Of a stretch of DNA of 44,135 bases, positions 25,336 through 32,807 are shown piece by piece. The number at the start of each line of letters is the position of its first letter. Within the stretch, counting starts at the first letter, position 1. The notes under the pieces were generated by a model. That model did no database searches, was not told where the DNA came from, and worked only from the letters and a program-made list of their open reading frames with translations. The stretch is from the NCBI GenBank assembly GCA_902599665.1, contig CACKGK010000011.1, positions 1 to 44,135 of the forward strand. Reading direction: 5' to 3'. Source of the DNA: an uncultured Pelagibacteraceae bacterium. GTDB taxonomy: Bacteria > Pseudomonadota > Alphaproteobacteria > Pelagibacterales > Pelagibacteraceae. The position numbers and the translations under genes are program-made.

Positions 25336-26553
25336 TTAAACACCAATCCAAGGTTTTGGCTCATTTGGGATATTTCTGTCTATACCTCTTACTATTTCTC
25401 CCTTTTCATCATACATTGGTAATTTACAGATTTGTCCTTTGTGTAATTTCCCGTCTGTGCATTTAACATAAACTATATCACCCGGCCCATTTTCATTGTT
25501 GTTAAGGTGCACTATACCAACACCGCAAACTTGATAAGGTGACCATGTGCTAGACGTTATTTTACCAATCTCTTTTTCATTTAATTTAATACTCTCCCCT
25601 TTAATTGCAGTTCCAGACATAACCCGAATTCCCCAAGTCTTACATTTTTTCTCTGATGACATAAGTGCATCTCTTCCAATAAAATCTTCTTTATCAAAAT
25701 TTATAAATCTTCCAAGGCCAACTGAAAAAGGATTGGTATTTTTTGAAAAATCTTGTCCAGCAGATAAAAGTCCAGCTTCAATTCTTCTACATCTAAATCC
25801 TGGTGTAGCCACCAAAATCATACCTAATTTTTTTCCTTGCTCAAGAATATAATCACCAATTTTCTCTGTTTCGTTTTCTGGCCTAAAATAAATTTCCCAA
25901 CCAAGTTCATTAGTAAAACCACTTCTGCTTACTATTACTTTTTGATCTAAAATTTGTAACTCTTTCCAATCAAAATATTTCCAATCGTTCTCTGAAAAAC
26001 CATTACTTAAATTTTCAAGTAGTTTCATGGACAATGGGCCTTGAACTTGACTTACCCAAACATTTGGATCATTAATTTCTACATTCAAATTTTTAGAATG
26101 TGCTTTATACCAAGAAAATAGGTCACCATCAGCTTGCGCAAACCAATATTTATCTTTATCAATTCTTAAAAGTATACCATCCGTAATCATCCCACCATCA
26201 TGATAACAAGCAAATTGATACGAACATCTTCCCACAGCGATTTTTGAAATATCTCTCGGAAATATTTTTTGTAAAAATTTAAGTGAATCTGGTCCAGATA
26301 TTTCAAATGGATGTTCTCCTGTATGCCTAAAAATAATTTCTCTCCTCGCCTTCCAATACATTTCTTCAGAACTAACATTAGATAATTTTTCAAGTGTTAA
26401 TCTTCCTGCGTAATTTGAATATTCTGGATCATATGGCAATTCTTGATAGGTTAAGGGGTGAACCTGAATTGATCTTGCAAGCTCTAATGAATTGGAATTT
26501 TCAAGGCTAACTGGCTTTACAGTAAACCTATATTTATTGATTAAATTGTTCAT
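25336..26553 (-). CDS. GcvT-family aminomethyltransferase/demethylase
   Basis: The protein has 405 residues with the GcvT fold, N-terminal folate-binding domain and C-terminal barrel. Visible landmarks are HTGEHPFEISGPDSLKFL, the RSGFTNELGWEIYF motif, GFRCRRIEAGLLSAGQDF and FIGRDAL. GcvT relatives transfer a one-carbon unit from an N- or S-methyl donor to tetrahydrofolate. It differs from canonical glycine-cleavage GcvT by an extra N-terminal segment and no gcvH/gcvP neighbours, so a stand-alone demethylase is likely. It is the first gene of the minus-strand operon and is divergent, across 116 bases, from the importer operon. A second GcvT-family protein lies at the other end of the same operon. 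Confidence 0.8.
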   Translation of the reverse strand: MNNLINKYRFTVKPVSLENSNSLELARSIQVHPLTYQELPYDPEYSNYAGRLTLEKLSNVSSEEMYWKARREIIFRHTGEHPFEISGPDSLKFLQKIFPRDISKIAVGRCSYQFACYHDGGMITDGILLRIDKDKYWFAQADGDLFSWYKAHSKNLNVEINDPNVWVSQVQGPLSMKLLENLSNGFSENDWKYFDWKELQILDQKVIVSRSGFTNELGWEIYFRPENETEKIGDYILEQGKKLGMILVATPGFRCRRIEAGLLSAGQDFSKNTNPFSVGLGRFINFDKEDFIGRDALMSSEKKCKTWGIRVMSGTAIKGESIKLNEKEIGKITSSTWSPYQVCGVGIVHLNNNENGPGDIVYVKCTDGKLHKGQICKLPMYDEKGEIVRGIDRNIPNEPKPWIGV

Positions 26554-26609
26554 TACTATTTTTGTAGATAATCAGAATACATCAATAAAATAAATAAAAA
26601 ATGTCCATT

Positions 26610-26636
26610 TTGACTGTTGCTATATAAGTATCTAAT
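26610..26636 (+). promoter_or_regulatory. Candidate promoter for the dipeptide-type importer operon
   Basis: TTGACT (26610-26615) and TCTAAT (26631-26636, five of six to the -10 consensus) are 15 bases apart, slightly short of the optimal spacing. They lie in the 116-base divergent spacer between the GcvT-family gene and the binding-protein gene. The -35 hexamer is identical to the one upstream of the other binding-protein gene at 15712. A minus-strand promoter for the divergent operon must also be here, but I could not place it. Confidence 0.4.
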
Positions 26637-26669
26637 TGTTACCTTTTGTTTTTTTAAAGAGAGGAAATT

Positions 26670-28157
26670 ATGAAAAACATTTTAAAATTGATATCAATTT
26701 CATTGGTATCACTATTTGTAACATTTTCATTTGCCAACGCTTCTAGTGGGGTTTTTAAGCTATCTCATGATCTTGGTTTTGGAAAAGATACAAATTTAGA
26801 TGCAATTACTAAAGGAAGACTATTTCAAGTAGTAATAATGACTCAAAACCGTCTTGTTAGAAAAGATCTTAAAGGAGTTACTTCTCCCGAGTTAGCTACT
26901 GACTGGTCAGGTAACGCAGACGCAACAGAGTGGACTTTTAATTTAAGGAAAGGTGTTAAATTCCATGATGGATCTGATTTTGATGCAGAGGATGTAAAAT
27001 ACTCTTTGATGAGAGTTAAAGATCCTGAAATTGGTTCACCCGCTAAAAAAAGTATGAGTGCAGTAACAGATATTGAAGTTGTTGACTCCCATACAGTAAA
27101 AATAAAGTTGAACACATCATTCGCAGATTTTCCACTTTTATTAACTGATTATAGATTAAGAATGATACCAAATGGATCAGGTGATACTATTGGGAAAACA
27201 GGTATTGGAACAGGACCGTTTATGGTTGATAAATTTGATGCAGAGGGAACTACAATTCTTAAAGCTAACCCAAATTATTGGGAAGGAGCACCTAAGCTCG
27301 CTGAGGTACACGTAATAGCTATCCCAGATGGTCAAGCTAGAATTCAAGCCTTGCTGACAGGTCAAATAGATATGAATAGATATGTTCCATTCAATCAGAA
27401 AAAAATTTTTGATGGTAATTCAAAATTTAACGTTTCAGTGATACCTACAGGAAACTGGAGAGGTATGGTAATGAGAACCGACGTAGCTCCATTTGATGAC
27501 CCTAGAGTAAGAAAAGCTGTCAGAATAGCTGTGGATAGACAAGAATTAGTTGATCTTGTTATGGCTGGAGCAGCAACTGTATCTTGCGATACTCCTGTTG
27601 CACCATCAGATCAATATAGAATGAATAAGAATTGTCCACCACAACCAGCTACAGCAAAAAAATTACTTGCAGAGGCGGGTTATCCAGATGGTATTGATTT
27701 CACAATTCACGTATCTACAAAAGAACCAACATGGCCAACTATTGCTGAGGTTTTACAACAACAATTTGCTAAAGCTAATATCAGAGCAGATATTCAAATG
27801 ACACCTTCAAAAAGTTACTGGAATGAAACTTGGATGAAAAAGCCTGTAGCAATGACACGTTGGAACGAAAGACCAGCAGATAGTATTTTGCATGAAGCTT
27901 ATCACAGTGAAGCAAAATGGAACGAGTCATATTATAAAAGTGCTTCTTTTGATAAGAATTTAGCTGACGCAAGAGGTGAGTTAAAGTTCAGCAAAAGAAA
28001 AGCAGCATACATTAATGCTCAGAAAACATTATGGGAAGAGTCTGGAACAATGATTCCTTACCATGTGTCTCGACTTGTTGTTACATCTTCTAGAGTGAAA
28101 AATCTTGACGAAGTTGAGTATTTTTCAATTAGATGGCACACAGTAAGCGTTCAGTAA
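26670..28157 (+). CDS. Solute-binding protein family 5 (DppA/OppA/NikA-like)
   Basis: This 495-residue protein has a signal peptide (MKNILKLISISLVSLFVTF, cleavage probably after ANA) and the SBP_bac_5 architecture. Family landmarks are ATEWTFNLRKGVKFHDGSDFDAEDVKYS, TGIGTGPFMVDKF, NPNYWEGAPKLAEV and DDPRVRKAVRIAVDRQELVD. The family binds peptides, nickel, opines and many non-peptide solutes. A good Shine-Dalgarno (GAGG at 26661-26664, five bases before the ATG) fixes the start. A 12-bp hairpin follows the stop. It is divergent from the operon containing the two demethylase-like genes, so the ligand is likely the substrate of that pathway rather than a peptide; this is inference. Confidence 0.88.
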   Translation: MKNILKLISISLVSLFVTFSFANASSGVFKLSHDLGFGKDTNLDAITKGRLFQVVIMTQNRLVRKDLKGVTSPELATDWSGNADATEWTFNLRKGVKFHDGSDFDAEDVKYSLMRVKDPEIGSPAKKSMSAVTDIEVVDSHTVKIKLNTSFADFPLLLTDYRLRMIPNGSGDTIGKTGIGTGPFMVDKFDAEGTTILKANPNYWEGAPKLAEVHVIAIPDGQARIQALLTGQIDMNRYVPFNQKKIFDGNSKFNVSVIPTGNWRGMVMRTDVAPFDDPRVRKAVRIAVDRQELVDLVMAGAATVSCDTPVAPSDQYRMNKNCPPQPATAKKLLAEAGYPDGIDFTIHVSTKEPTWPTIAEVLQQQFAKANIRADIQMTPSKSYWNETWMKKPVAMTRWNERPADSILHEAYHSEAKWNESYYKSASFDKNLADARGELKFSKRKAAYINAQKTLWEESGTMIPYHVSRLVVTSSRVKNLDEVEYFSIRWHTVSVQ

Positions 28158-28166
28158 TAACTTCTG

Positions 28167-28196
28167 TTTTACAGGCCTTTAATTAGGCCTGTAAAA
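28167..28196. other. Perfect 12-bp inverted repeat downstream of the binding-protein gene
   Basis: TTTTACAGGCCT (28167-28178) and AGGCCTGTAAAA (28185-28196) form a 12-bp stem with a six-base loop, nine bases after the stop codon. The stem starts with T and ends with A, and no T run follows, so it is not a classical intrinsic terminator on the plus strand. An mRNA 3'-stabilising or partial-termination hairpin between binding protein and permease is more likely. Confidence 0.75.
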
Positions 28197-28239
28197 CCTC
28201 TTTCATTTCAAAATAAATAATTTAAAATTTAATATTGTT

Positions 28240-29196
28240 ATGCTTTTTTTAATTATAAAGAGAATTTTATTAGGTTTTATTACTTTATTTATTGTATCTA
28301 TAATTACATTTGTAGGCACTGAAGTTTTACCTGGGGATGCTTGCACAACTTATCTAGAAAGGCAGGCTTTTGGTGAACAATTAGAAGCTTGTTATAGAAG
28401 GCTTGGTTTAAATGTTCCAGCATATGAGAGATATATATCGTGGGCATTAAATGCTATTCAAGGAGATTTTGGTTATTCTTTAAGTGGAGAGATGCCTATA
28501 AAAGATGTTTTAGGACCTAGAATTAAAAATTCACTAGTATTGGCATCAGCTGCAATTTTTATAGGTATTCCAATAGCTTTAATTTTAGGAATTATCACTG
28601 CTCTGTGGAGGGATAAGTTACCTGATGTCGCAATATCAACAGTTACAATATTTGCAATGACGATTCCAGAATTTATCAGTGCTACTTTATTAATTTTAAT
28701 TATTGCAATCTGGCTAGAGTGGTTGCCTGGTATCGTAATAGTTCCAACTGATGTATCTTTCCTAGAGTTGTTACCAAATATAATTTTACCAGTTGTTGCT
28801 ATAGCGATGATCATGACAGCTCACATGGCGCGAATGGTAAGATCGAGTGTAATTCAAGTAATGGCAAGTGAATATGTTCAAATGGCAATTCTTAAAGGAG
28901 TTCCTTATTGGAAAATGGTTTTCAAACATGTTTTACCAAATGCTTTATTGCCTGCCATCAATGTTGTAGCTTTAACTATTGCATGGCTTTTAGGTGGGGT
29001 TGTAGTAACTGAAGTTGTCTTTAATTATCCTGGCCTTGGAAGATTAGTTATTGAGTCAATTTCAAACAGAGACTTGCCAACAGTTCAAGCATTAGCAATA
29101 ATTCTTGCATCTATCTATGTAAGTATAAATTTATTAGCTGATCTATTGACACTAATGCTTAATCCTAGATTAAAAACGTTACAAATAAGAAAATAA
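28240..29196 (+). CDS. ABC transporter permease, DppB/OppB/NikB type
   Basis: This 318-residue membrane protein starts MLFLIIKRILLGFITLFIVSIITFV, the canonical DppB/OppB first helix, and has six predicted helices. The periplasmic RRLGLNVPAYERYISW segment and the EAA loop (YVQMAILKGVPYWKMVFKHVLPNALLPAIN) are typical of the family. The GGVVVTEVVFNYPGLGRLV stretch near the C-terminus is highly characteristic. It forms the translocation pore with the DppC-like protein encoded 1 base downstream. The 82-base gap before it contains the hairpin but no clear Shine-Dalgarno. Confidence 0.92.
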   Translation: MLFLIIKRILLGFITLFIVSIITFVGTEVLPGDACTTYLERQAFGEQLEACYRRLGLNVPAYERYISWALNAIQGDFGYSLSGEMPIKDVLGPRIKNSLVLASAAIFIGIPIALILGIITALWRDKLPDVAISTVTIFAMTIPEFISATLLILIIAIWLEWLPGIVIVPTDVSFLELLPNIILPVVAIAMIMTAHMARMVRSSVIQVMASEYVQMAILKGVPYWKMVFKHVLPNALLPAINVVALTIAWLLGGVVVTEVVFNYPGLGRLVIESISNRDLPTVQALAIILASIYVSINLLADLLTLMLNPRLKTLQIRK

Positions 29197-29197
29197 T

Positions 29198-30091
29198 ATG
29201 AAAGTGGATAATATTTATAAAGAGGAGAAGAAAAGTGCTTTTGCAAAATTATCTGAAATTATAATTACAATGGCTTCAAGACCATCTGGACTAATTGGTC
29301 TTAGTATTTTAGTTTTTCATATAATTCTTGCATTTATAAGCCCTTATATTGCACCTCATGATTTTAAAGCTATAGACCCTACCTTAATGCTTCAGGCTCC
29401 TTCAGCTGAATATTGGTTTGGAACTGATGATCTTGGGAGAGATGTTTTTACTAGAACAATTTTAGGGGGAAGAACGGCTCTCACAATAACTTTCTTTGGA
29501 TCTTTAATAGCATTATTGTGGGGTGGTCTTTTAGGAATATTTTGTGGATTGGTTGGAGGAAAAATTGATGATGTAGTTATGAGAATTGTAGATGCGTTCT
29601 TATCTATTCCATGGATTTTAGCAATGTTATTGATTGTTTCTTTGTTAGGCACATCTACTGAAGTATTAATACCTGCTTTAGGTTTTTTTTATGGTAAAGG
29701 AATTGTAAGAGTTGCAAGAGCAGCAACGCATGATGTTATTGCAAAAGACTTTATAGTTTCCGCAAGAGCAAGAGGACATAGTAATTTTTCAATTATTTGG
29801 AATGAGATAATTCCTAATGTAAGAGATGCAATCTTAGTTGAAGGTGCTATGCGATGGTCATGGATGCTGCTTGGTTTTAGTTCTCTTTCTTTTTTAGGTT
29901 TTGGGGTGAGCCCTCCAACACCAGACTGGGGATTAATGATATCAAATGCAAGAGGGTTAATGTCTTTCGCTTATTGGGCAGTAATAGCGCCTATAGTTGG
30001 ATTAAGTAGTTTAATTATTGGTATTAATTTAACAGCAGATGCTTTTGCCAAAGCTTTAGGTATAGATAGATCAACTAAAGCCCCTGTTTAA
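29198..30091 (+). CDS. ABC transporter permease, DppC/OppC/NikC type
   Basis: This 297-residue protein has the N-terminal cytosolic segment and first helix of OppC_N, then the signature PSAEYWFGTDDLGRDVFTR (family consensus HWFGTDxxGRDVxSR), the helix pack, and the EAA loop KDFIVSARARGHSNFSIIWNEIIPN. It ends with SFLGFGVSPPTPDWGLMISNAR, also diagnostic. It heterodimerises with the DppB-like permease and is coupled to the ATPase, whose gene starts two bases after its stop. Confidence 0.92.
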   Translation: MKVDNIYKEEKKSAFAKLSEIIITMASRPSGLIGLSILVFHIILAFISPYIAPHDFKAIDPTLMLQAPSAEYWFGTDDLGRDVFTRTILGGRTALTITFFGSLIALLWGGLLGIFCGLVGGKIDDVVMRIVDAFLSIPWILAMLLIVSLLGTSTEVLIPALGFFYGKGIVRVARAATHDVIAKDFIVSARARGHSNFSIIWNEIIPNVRDAILVEGAMRWSWMLLGFSSLSFLGFGVSPPTPDWGLMISNARGLMSFAYWAVIAPIVGLSSLIIGINLTADAFAKALGIDRSTKAPV

Positions 30092-30093
30092 TT

Positions 30094-32118
30094 ATGACAG
30101 ATATAATTCAAAAAGTAAAAAATCTATCTATTGGATTTAGAAGTAAAAAGGGCGAAGAAATCTTAATTTTAAAGAATATAACTACAAATATTAAAAAGGG
30201 TGAGACAGTTGGAATAGTAGGGGAGTCTGGTTCTGGAAAAAGCACATTAGCATTAGCAATGATGGGATATGTAAAACACGGTCTTTATACTGTTGGAGGA
30301 GAATGTGAGTTTAATTCATCAAATCTACTGAAAATGAAAAGTAAAGAATTAGAAAAAATTAGAGGTAGAAAGATAGCAATGATTCCACAAAATGCAGGTC
30401 AAGCATTGACACCAAACTTAAAAATAGGTTATCAAATTGATGAAGCTTTGCAATTACACTCTGATTTAAATGAAAAAGAGAGAGAAAAAAAAATTTCAGA
30501 ACTATTGAATAAAGTTAGACTTCCTTCACCGGAAACAATTGCCCTTAGATATCCTCATGAACTTTCAGGAGGACAACAGCAAAGAGTTGCTGTAGCTATG
30601 GCTTTAGCTGGAACTCCGGATTTACTTCTTTTAGATGAACCAACAACTGGATTAGATGTAACAACTCAAGCTCATGTATTAGAACTTCTCAATTTTATTG
30701 CGAAAGATACTGGAACATCAATGGTTTATGTAAGTCATGACTTAGGAGCTATTGCTCAAGTGAGTGATAGAATTATTGTTATGTATTCAGGAGAAATTGT
30801 TTTGGAAGGTCCATCAAGAGATATCCTTAAAAGACCAATTCATCCTTATACCCATGGATTGCTTAAATCTATACCAAAATTATCTTTAGCTGGTCTTCCA
30901 GAGTCGATGCCTGGTAGTCAACCTCAACCAGGTACAATTCAAAGTGGTTGTAGTTTTTTTGATAGATGTAACTTTTCAGATGAAAATTGTAAAAATAATT
31001 CTCCTAAATTAGAATTTTTAGAAGATTTAAATACTAGTGTTAGATGTTTTAATCATGAAAAACTTGTGAAAGAGAGTCGAGTAAGCCAAACAGTTAATAA
31101 GATTAAGAATAAATCACAAGATAAAGAAATATTAAATTTATCAGAAGTATCTATAAGTTACGCTAAACAAAAACTTTTAGATCAAATTTTCAATAGAATT
31201 TCTGACAATAACCCTACAGTTAAAGATATTAATATTAATATTAAAAAAGGAGAGACAATAGCTCTAGTAGGAGAGTCAGGAAGTGGAAAATCAACAATCC
31301 TTAAATCAATTGCCGGACTACTTAGAACTAAAGATGGCCTAATAAGATTTGATGAAAATAGAAATTTATCATCTGATTTGAAAGAAAGAGATCCCAATGA
31401 TTTAAGAATTATTCAATTAATATTTCAAAATCCAGATGAGTCTTTGAATCCAAACCACACAGTAGAAGAAATTATTGCACAACCACTAAAATTATATTTT
31501 GGATTAAAAGGTGAAGAATTAAAAAAAAATATTATAGATCTATTACAAAAAGTAAGGCTTGGAGAATTTTATACTTCTAGATATCCAAGACAATTATCTG
31601 GTGGTGAAAAACAAAGAGTAGCGGTTGCAAGAGCATTTGCTGCAAAACCAGATATTATTTTATGTGATGAGGTAACATCTGCTTTAGATGTTTCTGTGCA
31701 AGCTGCTGTATTAAATTTATTACAACAACTAAAAGAAGATTTTGGGACTACATATATCTTCGTATCACATGATTTAGCTGTTGTAAGATCAATTAGTGAT
31801 AGAGTAGCAGTTCTTTATCAAGGAAGACTTTGTGAAGTTGGACCTTCAAATGATGTTTATAAGTTTCCATCTCACCCTTATACAGAAGTTTTGTTGGGTG
31901 CTGTCTTAGAACCAGATCCAGATATAAAACCTAAATTAGTTGCTGAGGATATTGTTGAAGAAAGACCTCCTGAAAAAGGATGTAGTTTTCAAGGCAGATG
32001 CTCAAGAATTGTCGGAGATATTTGTAAAAAAGAAGTTCCACCATGGCAACTAACAGATAGTGGTAACGCTATCAGATGTCATATACCTATTAAAGAATTA
32101 CAAAAAGAACAATTTTAA
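30094..32118 (+). CDS. Fused double ATPase of a dipeptide/nickel-type ABC importer (DppD-DppF fusion)
   Basis: The 674-residue protein contains two complete ATPase units in one chain. Unit 1: Walker A GESGSGKST (about 49-57), signature LSGGQQQRVAVAMAL, Walker B LLLLDEPTTGLD. Unit 2: Walker A GESGSGKST (about 392-400), signature LSGGEKQRVAVARAF, Walker B IILCDEVTSALD. Each unit ends with the oligopeptide-importer tail bearing a cysteine cluster (GCSFFDRCNF...C...RC and GCSFQGRCS...C...RC), the pattern of the [4Fe-4S]-type motif in some DppD/OppF proteins. Fusion of the two ATPases is known in several alphaproteobacterial systems. Unit 2 has Glu-Val rather than Glu-Pro after Walker B. It completes the importer with the three genes before it. 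Confidence 0.92.
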   Translation: MTDIIQKVKNLSIGFRSKKGEEILILKNITTNIKKGETVGIVGESGSGKSTLALAMMGYVKHGLYTVGGECEFNSSNLLKMKSKELEKIRGRKIAMIPQNAGQALTPNLKIGYQIDEALQLHSDLNEKEREKKISELLNKVRLPSPETIALRYPHELSGGQQQRVAVAMALAGTPDLLLLDEPTTGLDVTTQAHVLELLNFIAKDTGTSMVYVSHDLGAIAQVSDRIIVMYSGEIVLEGPSRDILKRPIHPYTHGLLKSIPKLSLAGLPESMPGSQPQPGTIQSGCSFFDRCNFSDENCKNNSPKLEFLEDLNTSVRCFNHEKLVKESRVSQTVNKIKNKSQDKEILNLSEVSISYAKQKLLDQIFNRISDNNPTVKDININIKKGETIALVGESGSGKSTILKSIAGLLRTKDGLIRFDENRNLSSDLKERDPNDLRIIQLIFQNPDESLNPNHTVEEIIAQPLKLYFGLKGEELKKNIIDLLQKVRLGEFYTSRYPRQLSGGEKQRVAVARAFAAKPDIILCDEVTSALDVSVQAAVLNLLQQLKEDFGTTYIFVSHDLAVVRSISDRVAVLYQGRLCEVGPSNDVYKFPSHPYTEVLLGAVLEPDPDIKPKLVAEDIVEERPPEKGCSFQGRCSRIVGDICKKEVPPWQLTDSGNAIRCHIPIKELQKEQF

Positions 32119-32171
32119 AAGATTAAATTTATTATTTTAAAATTTATTTATTTGTGCTTAAATAATAATGT

Positions 32172-32735
32172 ATGAAAAATAATTCTACTTTAATAAAAAA
32201 TTTACTTTCAGATTATAGAATAAATACCTTTTTTCAAAATATATCTTTAATGTTAATTGGTACATTAATTTTAGTATTTTCATCAAAAGTACAAGTGCCA
32301 TTCTGGCCAGTTCCAATGACAATGCAAACATTTGCAGTGTTTATAATTGGAATGACATATGGTTCTAAATTAGCTTTCTTTACACTTTTACTTTACTTAT
32401 TCGAGGGAGCCATTGGACTGCCAGTTTTTGCTAAAGGAGGAGGATTGCTTTACTTAACTGGACCTACTGCAGGATATCTTTATGGAATGACAATCGCAGC
32501 AGGGGTTATCGGTTATTTAGCTGAAAGAAATTTTAACGACTCATACTTTAAAAGTTTAATTTCACTACTAATTGCAACTTCAATTATTTTTATAGTTGGG
32601 GTGGGCTATTTAGGCTCAGTTATTGGATATGACAAGGCACTTGCTGGTGGTTTATATCCTTTTTTACCAAGTGAATTGTTTAAAATTGCACTAGCTGTTG
32701 CAATTATTCCTTCAATTACAAAATTTATTAGATAG
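32172..32735 (+). CDS. bioY: BioY biotin transporter (ECF S component)
   Basis: This 187-residue membrane protein has six predicted helices and the BioY signatures SSKVQVPFWPVPMTMQTFAVFIIGMTYG, FEGAIGLPVFAKGGGLLYLTGPTAGYL and FLPSELFKIALAVAI. BioY is the substrate-binding subunit that imports biotin, alone at low affinity or with EcfA and EcfT. No ecfA or ecfT gene is in the window. It is flanked by unrelated genes with 50-70-base gaps, so it is probably expressed singly, with a candidate weak terminator downstream. Confidence 0.92.
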   Translation: MKNNSTLIKNLLSDYRINTFFQNISLMLIGTLILVFSSKVQVPFWPVPMTMQTFAVFIIGMTYGSKLAFFTLLLYLFEGAIGLPVFAKGGGLLYLTGPTAGYLYGMTIAAGVIGYLAERNFNDSYFKSLISLLIATSIIFIVGVGYLGSVIGYDKALAGGLYPFLPSELFKIALAVAIIPSITKFIR

Positions 32736-32757
32736 TATTTTGAGAGCTATTTAATGG

Positions 32758-32785
32758 CTTTAAGTTGCTCTTAAAGAAGTTTTTT
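32758..32785 (+). terminator. Weak AT-rich hairpin-terminator candidate after bioY
   Basis: CTTTAAG (32758-32764) pairs with CTTAAAG (32770-32776) around a five-base loop, followed three bases later by six T residues (32780-32785). The stem is short and AT-rich, but position between bioY and the next gene is appropriate. Confidence 0.4.
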
Positions 32786-32807
32786 ACTATAAGCATTTAT
32801 TCTCATT

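Noticed and set aside
28473-28814. Minus-strand open frame of 113 codons
   Set aside because: It is antisense to the well-conserved DppB-like permease; Ile/Thr-rich translation without motifs.
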